From positions 1 to 28,773 of the IMG/VR virus record IMGVR_UViG_3300035670_001010: DNA of 28,773 nucleotides, one strand, 5' to 3'. The DNA comes from a virus. Of the stretch, positions 17,556-25,448 are shown one piece after another. The notes beneath the pieces are model-generated. The model did not search any database, was not told where the DNA came from, and saw nothing but the letters and a program-made list of their open reading frames with translations. Position 1 is the first letter of the stretch. Every line of letters starts with the position of its first letter. The translations under genes were made by a program, and so were the position numbers.

Positions 17556-18509
17556 ATGGCACAACCAACAACAAGACAACAATTCGTAGACTACTGCAAA
17601 CGCCGACTTGGTTGGCCAGTCATTGACATAAATGTGGATGATGACCAAGTGAGCGACCGCATTGACGATGCTTTACAATTCTTTGAAGACTATCATTTTG
17701 ATGGTGTCGAAAGAATCTATATGAAGCATCAAATCACACAAGATGACATCAATCGCCGTTGGATTTATTGTCCAGATGCCGTTACATTTGTTACCGGTGT
17801 ATTTCCTTTTGACGATTCAAATTCGTCAATCAATATGTTTGACCTCAGATATCAGTTGAGATTGCATGACCTCTATGACTTCACATCGGTATCGTATGTG
17901 TCATATGAAATTACGATGCAACATATTCGCACATTGAATCTGTTGTTCTCTGGTACTCCACAGTTTCGTTTCAATCGTAAACAAAATAAAATCTTCTTAG
18001 ATGTTGATTGGGAAAGAGATTTCAATGTTGGCGATTATGTTGTCATGGATTGTTATCGTGCAATGCGACCAACTACACTCATACTCACTGGTACTGGCAC
18101 TGCCGTAACATCTGCAAATACAGTCACAGGAACAAATACTGTTTTTGACCAAGAATTATTAGAAGGTGACATTTTCACACTTGACGGTGAAGAATTACAA
18201 GTTAAACAAATCATTTCGCCAACTGTTCTAACAACAATTGCACCGGTTACTTCTAATGTGACAAACGGTACTTTGACCAAACCAGGTAATTCTGAAGTTT
18301 GGAATGACCGATTCTTAAAACAGTATGCGACTGCACTCATTAAATACCAGTGGGGTTCGAATTTAAGTAAGTTTAGTGGCATTCAAATGCCAGGTGGTGT
18401 TACTCTCGATGGTGTTCGTATCATGCAAGAAGCAAGAGAAGAAATGGACAAAATCGAAGAACAAATGTTTAATTTCAACAGTCTGCCAAGTGAGATATTT
18501 ACAGGTTAA
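17556..18509 (+). CDS. gp13: Neck protein gp13
   Basis: This 317-residue protein matches T4-like gp13 (about 309 residues in T4), which with gp14 seals the filled head and joins it to the tail. Typical segments are an N-terminal QFVDYCKRRLGWPVIDINVD (9-28), QVSDRIDDALQFFEDYHFDG (31-50), FDLRYQLRLHDLYDFTS (95-111), FRFNRKQNKIFLDVDWERDF (137-156) and, near the end, YATALIKYQWGSNLSKFSGI followed by QMPGGVTLDG (257-286). Between residues 175 and 242 a beta segment (TGTNTVFDQELLEGDIFTLD) interrupts the place where related marine gp13 proteins, as I recall them, go straight from the RAM/KV...DP region to the VW...DRFLKQY region. That insert resembles modules in the gp7-like protein. Confidence 0.9.
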   Translation: MAQPTTRQQFVDYCKRRLGWPVIDINVDDDQVSDRIDDALQFFEDYHFDGVERIYMKHQITQDDINRRWIYCPDAVTFVTGVFPFDDSNSSINMFDLRYQLRLHDLYDFTSVSYVSYEITMQHIRTLNLLFSGTPQFRFNRKQNKIFLDVDWERDFNVGDYVVMDCYRAMRPTTLILTGTGTAVTSANTVTGTNTVFDQELLEGDIFTLDGEELQVKQIISPTVLTTIAPVTSNVTNGTLTKPGNSEVWNDRFLKQYATALIKYQWGSNLSKFSGIQMPGGVTLDGVRIMQEAREEMDKIEEQMFNFNSLPSEIFTG

Positions 18510-18514
18510 GATGA

Positions 18515-19408
18515 ATGGCAACCAATGTCTATTTTAATCCATTTCCATCTAGCCAGATAACTTCCGAGCAGCTGCTCGTTGAAGATTTGGTAATAGAAGC
18601 CATGCAAATTTATGGCATGGATATCTTCTATCTTCCTAGAGCAACAAGAGACCAAGTAGATTATCTCTATGGAGAAGACACACTTAAACAATATGTGACT
18701 GCATATCCAATTGAGATGTACCTAGAAAATGTCACTGGCATGGATGGTGAAAGAGAATTCATTTCTAAATTTGGTTTAGAGATTCGTGATGAAGCAACAT
18801 TCTTAGTTTCTCGCCGTAGATTTGCTGCAACTGTTCCGCAGTTGAGACCATTAGAAGGCGATTTAATTTACATTCCTCTGTTGCGTAATCTCTATGAAAT
18901 CACAAATGTAGAACACGAAAACGACCAGGCAATGTTCTACACACTTGGTCGTGGTCGTGGTGGTAATGTATATGTGTATGCATTGAAGTTGAAAATGTAT
19001 GTGTTCTCAAATGAAATCATACAAGTTGGTGTATCTGAAATTGATGACCAGATTCGTGACTACTATCCAAGGACAAATGTTGCACTAGAGGCAGGTGGCA
19101 CAGGCACATTTGTTAACGATGAGATTGTATATCAAAGTGCCAATACCTTTGCAAATGCTACTGCGACTGCTGTTGTGCATGACTTCTTGCCAAATTCACA
19201 AGTCACAATATTCAGAACAATTGGTACATTTACAGCAGGCGGTACAATTAGAGGCAATACATCAAATGCAGTATGGACAATTTCTACTGCCGATGACCTT
19301 GCACCACTCGACAATGCCTTCGAAGATATCATTGACAACAATCGTATACAGACAGAATCAAATGGCATCATTGACTTCTCTGAAACAAATCCGTTTGGTG
19401 AACCATAA
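18515..19408 (+). CDS. gp14: Neck protein gp14
   Basis: This 297-residue protein is the gp14 homologue (T4: 256 residues), which assembles with gp13 on the head-tail connector. The most telling stretch is HENDQAMFYTLGRGRGGNVY with VYALKLKMYVFSNEII (134-169), near-invariant in marine T4-like gp14. The N-terminal ATNVYFNPF, MDIFYLPR, KFGLEIRDEATFLVSRRRF (85-103) and GDLIYIPL also fit. After residue 187 the segment LEAGGTGTFVNDEIVYQSAN and the strands that follow (to about 262) form a beta insertion related to the GGxGY modules elsewhere. The C-terminus NGIIDFSETNPFGEP is typical. The ATG at 18511 is out of frame, so 18515 is the start. It overlaps gp15 by one base (TAATG). Confidence 0.9.
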   Translation: MATNVYFNPFPSSQITSEQLLVEDLVIEAMQIYGMDIFYLPRATRDQVDYLYGEDTLKQYVTAYPIEMYLENVTGMDGEREFISKFGLEIRDEATFLVSRRRFAATVPQLRPLEGDLIYIPLLRNLYEITNVEHENDQAMFYTLGRGRGGNVYVYALKLKMYVFSNEIIQVGVSEIDDQIRDYYPRTNVALEAGGTGTFVNDEIVYQSANTFANATATAVVHDFLPNSQVTIFRTIGTFTAGGTIRGNTSNAVWTISTADDLAPLDNAFEDIIDNNRIQTESNGIIDFSETNPFGEP

Positions 19409-20454
19409 TGTTAGGTAACGCACAATATTATAATCGTTCTATTCGTAAGATTGTCGTTGCATTTGGCACAATCTTCAATGACATTCAATTACAAAGATAC
19501 ACAAAAGATGGTCTTACTAAAAAAGAAATCTTTCGTGTGCCATTGTCATATGGTCCCAAAGAAAGATATTTAACTGCAATCACATCTGATCCAACATTGG
19601 TCAGAACAATCGGTGTTAATGTGCCAAGAATGTCATTTGAATTAACTGGCATGGCATATGACCCATCTCGCAAACAACAATCTCTTTTACAGAACTTTGC
19701 TCAAAATGCCAATGGTGGTTTGAACGCACAATATATTCCTGTGCCTTATGACTTCAATTTCTCAATGACAATCTATGTGAGAAATACTGAAGACGGCACA
19801 CAAATCGTAGAACAGATTTTACCATTTTTCAAACCAGACTTTACTGTAACGGTTGATATGATTCCTGACATGGATCAAAAGTATGACATGCCAATCATTC
19901 TCAATTCTGTGAACACAACGACAGAATATGAAGGTGCGTTAGAAGATGGCACAACTCGACTGATTACATGGGACTTAGAATTTACTGTTAAAAGTTTTCT
20001 CTGGCCTGCTGTTAAAACACCAAATGGTTTAATTGGTGCCTACAGTTCTGTTTCTGGTCGTTATGGACAAGCAAACACAAACATCTACATAGATACACAG
20101 AATCGTGATGCACAACAAGTAACTGTTGATTATGCAAATGGCAACAACTATTTCACAACAGGCGAAACGATTCGTGTTGACCGAACAGATACAAATGAAA
20201 TTACTGGTAAAGTTATCTACTTCAGTAACAGTAATAATGGTATTCTAATTGTAGGAGAACTCAGTCAATTATTACAGGCAAATGATGTTGTTGTTGGTGA
20301 CTATACAAATGCATCTTACAATGTGACAGCAGTATCGATTTCGCCTCTTAAAGCAGTAGCAATTGTAACCAAACCTGTGCCAGAGAATGCAGAACCAGAT
20401 GATGAGTTTGGTTTCTCTACTACTATCACAGAATGGCCTAACACATTATTATGA
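19408..20454 (+). CDS. gp15: Tail sheath stabiliser and completion protein gp15
   Basis: The 348-residue protein starts MLGNAQYYNRSIRKIVVAFG and continues TIFNDIQLQR, the normal start of gp15 in T4-like phages (T4: 272 residues), which caps the completed tail and connects it to the neck. VPLSYGPKERYL, SFELTGMAYDPSRKQQ (76-91), PVPYDFNFSMTIYVRNTEDG (111-130) and ITWDLEFTVKSFLWP (186-200) are the core. Residues about 235-312 add a beta segment (YFTTGETIRVDRTDTNEITG; ILIVGELSQLLQANDVVVGD) not needed for the T4 core length. The C-terminal DDEFGFSTTITEWPN is typical of the marine form. The stop overlaps the gp16 ATG (ATGA, 20451-20454). Confidence 0.88.
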   Translation: MLGNAQYYNRSIRKIVVAFGTIFNDIQLQRYTKDGLTKKEIFRVPLSYGPKERYLTAITSDPTLVRTIGVNVPRMSFELTGMAYDPSRKQQSLLQNFAQNANGGLNAQYIPVPYDFNFSMTIYVRNTEDGTQIVEQILPFFKPDFTVTVDMIPDMDQKYDMPIILNSVNTTTEYEGALEDGTTRLITWDLEFTVKSFLWPAVKTPNGLIGAYSSVSGRYGQANTNIYIDTQNRDAQQVTVDYANGNNYFTTGETIRVDRTDTNEITGKVIYFSNSNNGILIVGELSQLLQANDVVVGDYTNASYNVTAVSISPLKAVAIVTKPVPENAEPDDEFGFSTTITEWPNTLL

Positions 20455-20840
20455 AAAATCTAAATGAAAAACTTTCTGAAGCACTAAACATCGAACCAAT
20501 TGAATTAGAAACGACAACAGAAATAGTTGAAGTTAAAGATTCAGTTGAAGATGATGCTGAGTTTGCCAGACAAAACATTCGCAGTTTAATTGCCAAAGGT
20601 AATGATGCTGCATCTCACATTGTTGAGATTGCAAAACAGTCAGAACATCCTCGTGCATTTGAAGTTGCCGCAGGTATGTTAAAGAATCTTGCAGATATGA
20701 ACAAAGATTTGCTAGAGATTCAAAAACGCAAACAAGATTTACAACCAAAACAAATTACACAACAAAATATCAATGTTGATAAGGCAGTCTTTATTGGTTC
20801 AACTTCTGAATTGATTAAGCAGTTACGAAATGAAAAATGA
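20451..20840 (+). CDS. gp16: Terminase small subunit gp16
   Basis: This 129-residue acidic helical protein lies directly before the large terminase, as gene 16 does in T4 (164 residues there). T4-type gp16 forms a ring that recognises the concatemer and stimulates the gp17 ATPase. Residues 34-95 are the conserved helical core (EFARQNIRSLIAKGNDAASH; HPRAFEVAAGMLKNLADMNK), and the tail VDKAVFIGSTSELIKQLRNE is the usual C-terminus of this family in marine T4-like phages. The ATG overlaps the gp15 stop, and its last 11 bases overlap the gp17 start in another frame. The family assignment rests on position plus this core. Confidence 0.88.
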   Translation: MKNLNEKLSEALNIEPIELETTTEIVEVKDSVEDDAEFARQNIRSLIAKGNDAASHIVEIAKQSEHPRAFEVAAGMLKNLADMNKDLLEIQKRKQDLQPKQITQQNINVDKAVFIGSTSELIKQLRNEK

Positions 20841-22455
20841 TGGTTACTTAGGAAATGAACGCCTAAAGAAAGTTGGCGTTGAGATTTCTTTTACTGAAGA
20901 ACAGTTAAAAGAGATTATTCGATGCACCGAAGATCCGGTGTATTTCATTCGAACATATGTCAAGATTGTCAATGTGGACAAAGGTCTTGTGCCTTTTGAC
21001 ATGTGGCAATTCCAAGAAGACATGGTTCGTGACTTCCATGAAAATCGTTTCTGTATCTGCAAAATGCCGCGACAGGTTGGTAAAACAACCACGACAGTTG
21101 GTTATATGTTATGGTCTGTTTTGTTCCAAGACGATTACACGATTGCCATTCTTGCAAACAAAGGTCAACTAGCACAAGAAATTATGTCTCGTTTGCAAAA
21201 GGCATATGAGCATCTTCCTCTTTGGTTGCAACAAGGCATCATAGTTTGGAATAAAAGAAACATTGAATTAGAAAATGGTTCTAAGATATTTGCCTATGCA
21301 ACATCAGCTGCTGGTGTGCGAGGCGGTTCTTACAATTTAATCTTTCTAGACGAATTTGCATTTGTACCAAAGAACATGGCAGATGACTTCTTCACTTCTA
21401 CCTATCCTGTGATTTCTTCTGGTAAAACAACAAAAGTTATTATTGTTTCTACGCCATTTGGTCTGAATCACTTCTACAAGATGTGGGTCGATGCAACTGA
21501 AAAACGGTCAACTTATAAACCAATTGAAGTTCACTGGTCAATGGTGCCAGGCAGAGATGCAAAGTGGCGAGAAGAAACGATACGAAACACATCCGAAGAA
21601 CAGTTTCGACAGGAGTTTGAAACTGAGTTCATTGGTTCATCTGCAACACTTATCTCTGGTGCAAAACTTAGGTCATTGGCATTCTTTAATCCATTTTCTT
21701 CAATAGATAATTTAGATGTGTATGAGAATCCACAACCAGGCCATTTGTATATTGCAACAGTTGATTGTTCAGAAGGTGTGGGTTTAGACTATCACACAAT
21801 CAATATATTAGATGTGACACAAGTTCCTTACAAACAAGTCGCAAAGTATCGTAATAATAAGTTGCCACTATTGTTTTTTCCAACAATTGTCTACAGTATC
21901 GCAAAAAGATACAATGAGGCATTTATTTTAGTTGAAACAAACAATGTGGGGCAACAAGTAGTTGACATTTTACATTATGAATTAGAGTATGAAAACATCT
22001 ATAAAATTGACCATCATCACATCAAAGGTCAAACAATTTCAGGTGGTTTCAAAAGAGCCGCAAACTTTGGCATTAAAACAACCAAAACAGTTAAGAAAAT
22101 TGGTTGTGCCAATCTAAAGACACTGGTAGAATCAGACAAATTGATAGTCAATGACTTTGACACAATTGCTGAAATGAATACCTTTGTTCGTTTTCGTGAT
22201 TCATATGCAGCCGAAGAAGGTAATAATGATGACTTAGTGATGGGTCTTGTTCTTTTTGCCTGGTTGACTGCACAATCATACTTCAAAGATTCTACAAATA
22301 TTGATATACGCCGAGTTCTCATTGAAGAACAAAATCTTTCAGCAGAAGAAGACCTTACACCTGTTGGGTTCATTGATGACGGCAAAAGAGAAGAAGTTTT
22401 GATAGATTCTGGCGATGTGTGGACTGAAAGAGGGTATAGATCCTCAATTTTATAA
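20830..22455 (+). CDS. gp17: Terminase large subunit gp17 (packaging ATPase and nuclease)
   Basis: The 541-residue protein (T4: 610) has both domains of the DNA-packaging motor. ATPase: Walker A MPRQVGKTT at 79-87, Walker B NLIFLDEFAF with D174 and catalytic E175, and coupling motif STPFG at 207-211. The RNase H-fold nuclease supplies D312 (IATVDCSEGVGLDYHT), E369 (ILVETNNVG) and D468 (NNDDLVMG), matching the T4 Asp-Glu-Asp triad. It cuts concatemeric DNA and pumps it into the prohead through the portal gp20. The start overlaps gp16 by 11 bases. No intron or inserted endonuclease interrupts it. It is followed by a late promoter for gp18. Confidence 0.97.
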   Translation: MKNDGYLGNERLKKVGVEISFTEEQLKEIIRCTEDPVYFIRTYVKIVNVDKGLVPFDMWQFQEDMVRDFHENRFCICKMPRQVGKTTTTVGYMLWSVLFQDDYTIAILANKGQLAQEIMSRLQKAYEHLPLWLQQGIIVWNKRNIELENGSKIFAYATSAAGVRGGSYNLIFLDEFAFVPKNMADDFFTSTYPVISSGKTTKVIIVSTPFGLNHFYKMWVDATEKRSTYKPIEVHWSMVPGRDAKWREETIRNTSEEQFRQEFETEFIGSSATLISGAKLRSLAFFNPFSSIDNLDVYENPQPGHLYIATVDCSEGVGLDYHTINILDVTQVPYKQVAKYRNNKLPLLFFPTIVYSIAKRYNEAFILVETNNVGQQVVDILHYELEYENIYKIDHHHIKGQTISGGFKRAANFGIKTTKTVKKIGCANLKTLVESDKLIVNDFDTIAEMNTFVRFRDSYAAEEGNNDDLVMGLVLFAWLTAQSYFKDSTNIDIRRVLIEEQNLSAEEDLTPVGFIDDGKREEVLIDSGDVWTERGYRSSIL

Positions 22456-22458
22456 AAA

Positions 22459-22466
22459 CATAAATA
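22459..22466 (+). promoter_or_regulatory. T4-type late promoter CATAAATA before gp18
   Basis: CATAAATA matches the late consensus at 7 of 8 bases and lies just after the gp17 stop, 42 bases before the gp18 ATG. The leader carries the strong ribosome-binding site AAAAGGAGA (22495-22503). A dedicated promoter and a strong ribosome-binding site suit the tail sheath, one of the most abundant virion proteins. Confidence 0.72.
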
Positions 22467-22508
22467 CAAAATAAAAAGAAATTGACCCGATAACAAAAGG
22501 AGAAATCC

Positions 22509-24188
22509 ATGGCATTTCAATTATCCGCAGGGGTGAATGTATCAGAAGTCGATTTGACTACTATCGTTCCCTCAGTCGCCACCTCCATTGGCGCATTTGC
22601 CGGACCGTTTGCATGGGGACCTGCGAATACTGTCGTTACCATTTCTGATGAGGTTCGCCTCGCAGCAACATTTGGTAACCCTGGCAGCACAAATTATGAA
22701 CATTGGTTCTCTGCCGCAAACTTTCTTGCATATACCAACAATCTAAAAGTTGTTCGTGCTGTTAATGTTGCACAAACAAGAAACGCTACTGCAAATACTG
22801 CTGTCTTAATCGACAATGAAGATTCGTATGAAGCCAACTACTACACTGGTTCTTCAAACGCTTATGGCGAATTTGCTGCCCGTTATGCCGGCGCACTCGG
22901 AAACTCGTTAAAAGTTTCTGTTGCCGACTCTAACACTTACAGCTCTTGGACATACGCAAGTCAATTTACAGAAGCCCCAGGCACATCGAGCTATACTTCT
23001 AGTCAAGGTGGTTCGAATGACGAATTGCATGTCATCGTTGTTGACGAAGATGGTGTGATTACTGGTACACAAGGTACTGTCTTAGAGAAATATTCGTTTG
23101 TCTCTAAGGCTTCTGATGCCAAAGATGATAGTGGCAACTCAAACTATTACAGAAATGTGATTGAAGCACAATCGCAATATATCTACTGGATGGATCATCC
23201 TTATGCGAATGGCGCAAATGCCACATGGGGCTCGACTGCATCTGGTACAGGTTTCGCAAATCTGACTTCCAATGTGACAGTATCACTTGCTGGTGGTGTT
23301 GATGGTACAATCTCTACTGCTAATGTGGTTACTGCATATGACTTCTTTGATTCTGCCGAATCTGTTGATATCGCTTTAGTGATTTCTGGTCCTGCCGGCC
23401 AAACACTTGCAACTGACCTCATTTCTTTGTGCGAATCTCGTAAAGATTGCTTAGTCTTCTTGTCGCCAGAGAAAGCTGATGTTGTGAATAATCCAGGTGA
23501 TGAAGTTACTGATACTGTTGCCTATCGCAATACTCTGACTTCTTCTTCTTATGCTGTCATCGATAGTAACTGGAAGTATCAATACGACAAATACAACGAT
23601 GTTTACCGTTGGGTCCCACTCAACGGAGATATTGCTGGTCTATGTGCAAGAACAGACTTAGAAAGAGACCCATGGTTCTCACCTGGTGGTCTAAATCGTG
23701 GTATCATTAAGAATGTAATTAAACTGGCATACAATCCAACGAAAACAAATCGTGATGACCTGTATGTCAAAGGCATCAATCCGGTTGTTTCTTTCCAAGG
23801 CGAAGGCACAGTTCTGTTTGGTGACAAGACGATGTTGAGTAAACCATCGGCATTCGACCGCATCAATGTTCGCAGACTGTTTATCGTGCTTGAAAAGGCA
23901 ATTAGTCGTGCCGCAAGATTCTCGTTGTTTGAATTCAACGACCAGTTCACCCGTGCTCAGTTTGTTGCACTCGTTGAACCATTCTTGCGTGATGTGCAAG
24001 GTCGCCGTGGCATCACCGACTATCGTGTTGTCTGCGATGAAACAAACAATACTGGTGAAGTTATCGACCGCAACGAATTTGTTGGTGATATTTACATCAA
24101 ACCTGCCCGTTCGATTAACTTCATTCAACTTAACTTTGTTGCAGTTAGAACAGGCGTTTCGTTTGATGAAGTCGTAGGACAGTTCTAA
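22509..24188 (+). CDS. gp18: Tail sheath protein gp18
   Basis: The 559-residue protein (T4: 659) is the contractile sheath subunit. Its N-terminus LSAGVNVSEVDLTTIVPSVA with FAGPFAWGPANT and a following EHWFSAANFLAYTNNLKVVR is standard for T4-like sheaths. The conserved C-terminal domain contains VFRD-like FLRDVQGRRGITDYRVVCDE, then NNTGEVIDRNEFVGDIYIKP and ARSINFIQLNFVAVRTGVSF, the strands that interlock neighbouring subunits. The middle (about residues 120-300) is the variable surface domain, shorter than in T4. It has its own late promoter and one of the best ribosome-binding sites in the window, consistent with high expression. Codon use is slightly more G+C-rich, as often seen in abundant phage proteins. 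Confidence 0.96.
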   Translation: MAFQLSAGVNVSEVDLTTIVPSVATSIGAFAGPFAWGPANTVVTISDEVRLAATFGNPGSTNYEHWFSAANFLAYTNNLKVVRAVNVAQTRNATANTAVLIDNEDSYEANYYTGSSNAYGEFAARYAGALGNSLKVSVADSNTYSSWTYASQFTEAPGTSSYTSSQGGSNDELHVIVVDEDGVITGTQGTVLEKYSFVSKASDAKDDSGNSNYYRNVIEAQSQYIYWMDHPYANGANATWGSTASGTGFANLTSNVTVSLAGGVDGTISTANVVTAYDFFDSAESVDIALVISGPAGQTLATDLISLCESRKDCLVFLSPEKADVVNNPGDEVTDTVAYRNTLTSSSYAVIDSNWKYQYDKYNDVYRWVPLNGDIAGLCARTDLERDPWFSPGGLNRGIIKNVIKLAYNPTKTNRDDLYVKGINPVVSFQGEGTVLFGDKTMLSKPSAFDRINVRRLFIVLEKAISRAARFSLFEFNDQFTRAQFVALVEPFLRDVQGRRGITDYRVVCDETNNTGEVIDRNEFVGDIYIKPARSINFIQLNFVAVRTGVSFDEVVGQF

Positions 24189-24191
24189 ATA
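24184..24191 (+). promoter_or_regulatory. Late-type promoter box TCTAAATA before gp19
   Basis: TCTAAATA matches TATAAATA at 7 of 8 bases and overlaps the gp18 stop. The gp19 ATG is 20 bases downstream, with ribosome-binding site AGGAGA at 24199-24204. The spacing allows a normal short leader. Confidence 0.65.
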
Positions 24192-24211
24192 GAGAAACAG
24201 GAGAAAATTAA

Positions 24212-24757
24212 ATGGCATTTAATGTAAACGAATTTAGAAGCCAAATGATTGGTGACGGTGCCCGTCCTAATCTATTTGAAGTTTCTATGCCGTTTCCTGG
24301 GTTCTCTGCGCCAGGAAACGCACAGACAAAATTAACATTCATGTGTAAAACTGCACAATTACCTGGCGCTACGCTGGGTGTTGTGCCAGTTCAATACTTT
24401 GGCCGTGAGTTAAAGTTTGTTGGTAACAGAACATTTGCAGATTGGACAATTACAGTAATCAACGATGAAGATTTCGTAGTTCGTAATGCCTTCGAAAGAT
24501 GGATGAATGGAATCAATTCGCACAATCTGAATGTTCGTAATCCAGCTGCCCTTTCACCACTTGGTTATACTGTTGACGGTGATGTTACTCAGTTTGGTAA
24601 AAACGGTAACAACATTAAACAGTATAAGTTTGTCGGACTATTCCCAACAGACTTAACACCAATTGATGTTGATTGGGGTTCAAATGATACGATTGAGGAG
24701 TTTTCAGTAACGATGTCCTACCAGTGGTGGGAATCTGTAACAGACGGTGTAGTGTAA
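24212..24757 (+). CDS. gp19: Tail tube protein gp19
   Basis: The 181-residue protein (T4: 163) is the inner tail tube subunit, which polymerises from the baseplate and templates the sheath. N-terminal FRSQMIGDGARPNLFEVSMP, the CKTAQLPGATLGVVPVQYFG segment (residues 45-64), the TITVINDEDF strand with NAFERWMNGINSHN, and the C-terminal EFSVTMSYQWWE are diagnostic of T4-like tube proteins. It directly follows gp18, with its own late promoter and ribosome-binding site. A strong terminator lies one base after its stop, so its message is probably a short abundant transcript separated from the genes downstream. Confidence 0.96.
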   Translation: MAFNVNEFRSQMIGDGARPNLFEVSMPFPGFSAPGNAQTKLTFMCKTAQLPGATLGVVPVQYFGRELKFVGNRTFADWTITVINDEDFVVRNAFERWMNGINSHNLNVRNPAALSPLGYTVDGDVTQFGKNGNNIKQYKFVGLFPTDLTPIDVDWGSNDTIEEFSVTMSYQWWESVTDGVV

Positions 24758-24758
24758 A

Positions 24759-24790
24759 GATAGAGGGAATTTTCCCTCTATCAATTTTTA
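24759..24790 (+). terminator. Intrinsic terminator after gp19
   Basis: GATAGAGGGA (24759-24768) pairs perfectly with TCCCTCTATC (24773-24782) around the loop ATTT, and the stem is followed by AATTTTTA. It begins one base after the gp19 stop. It would limit read-through from the abundant gp18/gp19 transcripts into the homing endonuclease and portal genes. Confidence 0.85.
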
Positions 24791-24803
24791 GGATGATTTG
24801 TTA

Positions 24804-25448
24804 ATGGCAATATATCTTCTCGTCAAAGAACATGTTGACACAGGATTAAAATACTTGTGTAAGCATGTTGCATCTTCCTTTCCTGAGTGTGAAAAATACA
24901 AAGGTTCTGGCACATATTGGAAAAGGCACTTAAAAAAATATGGCAACAATATTAAAACTACATGTCTCTTTGTAACCGAAGATGAAAAACAATTCCGTGA
25001 AGTTGCTAAAAAATACTCTATAAGTTTTGATGTTATAAATTCCAAGGAGTGGGCAAATCTTTGTAATGAAGAAGGACAAGGTGGCGATACTGTTGTCGAT
25101 AGAAAAGTTCATGGTGAAAAAACTAAACATAGCTTACACAAACCAAAAGTTAGAGAAAAACATCTTAAACACCTAACAGAACACATAAAAATTATTCAAC
25201 CTTTAGCTGCTAAAGCAGCAAAAGAAAAATTAACTGGTGTTGCAAAAACAGAACAACACAAACAGAATATGCGTGGCAAAAGACCCCAGGTCAATCAAAC
25301 TGGCAGTAAAAACAATAATGCTAAATCCATTTATACTCCATTTGGTATATTTGATAGTATTCGTGAGGCATCTCAACAAATTGAAGGACATACATATAAA
25401 ATGATTTGGGATAGATTACAAAATGATAAAGAATGGAGATATATCTGA
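24804..25448 (+). CDS. Free-standing homing endonuclease (GIY-YIG/Seg-like with NUMOD-type DNA-binding repeats)
   Basis: The 214-residue protein has the pattern of phage homing endonucleases. AIYLLVKEHVDTGLKYLCKH (2-21) and YKGSGTYWKRHLKKYG (32-47) form a divergent GIY-YIG-like nuclease module. EWANLCNEEGQGGDTV (82-97) is the usual linker in this group. KTKHSLHKPKVREKHL and GVAKTEQHKQNMRGKRP (145-161) look like NUMOD3 helices, and IYTPFGIFDSIREASQQIEG (176-195) is a NUMOD1/IENR1-like helix-turn-helix. I chose ATG 24804, with AGGATGA upstream, over the in-frame TTG at 24798. It is clearly AT-richer than its neighbours (18 G/C in the 60 bases at 24901-24960), a sign of transfer. It probably spreads by cutting phages that lack it near the 19-20 junction; it could be inactive. 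Confidence 0.83.
   Translation: MAIYLLVKEHVDTGLKYLCKHVASSFPECEKYKGSGTYWKRHLKKYGNNIKTTCLFVTEDEKQFREVAKKYSISFDVINSKEWANLCNEEGQGGDTVVDRKVHGEKTKHSLHKPKVREKHLKHLTEHIKIIQPLAAKAAKEKLTGVAKTEQHKQNMRGKRPQVNQTGSKNNNAKSIYTPFGIFDSIREASQQIEGHTYKMIWDRLQNDKEWRYI
25435..25438 (+). promoter_or_regulatory. Ribosome-binding site of gp20 inside the endonuclease gene
   Basis: GGAG at 25435-25438 lies 9 bases before the gp20 ATG (25448) and is formed by codons for the last tryptophan and arginine of the endonuclease. It supports the ATG at 25448 rather than the in-frame ATG at 25433, which has no such site. Confidence 0.7.

Noticed and set aside
22029-22520. 163-codon open frame on the minus strand across the gp17 3' end
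   Set aside because: It lies antisense to the conserved nuclease domain of gp17, has no ribosome-binding site, and its protein has no coherent pattern. All real genes here are on the plus strand.
23691-24218. 175-codon open frame on the minus strand across gp18
   Set aside because: It is a shadow of the strongly conserved gp18 C-terminal domain; composition is that of a reverse complement, with many Cys and Asn and no recognisable domain.
24798-24800. TTG at 24798 as the endonuclease start
   Set aside because: ATG 24804 is in frame two codons later with better spacing to AGGATGA and starts the conserved AIYLL segment.
25433-25435. ATG at 25433 as the gp20 start
   Set aside because: It lies inside the endonuclease gene, and the GGAG it would disregard is well placed for ATG 25448, which gives the usual MAIRLFGF start.
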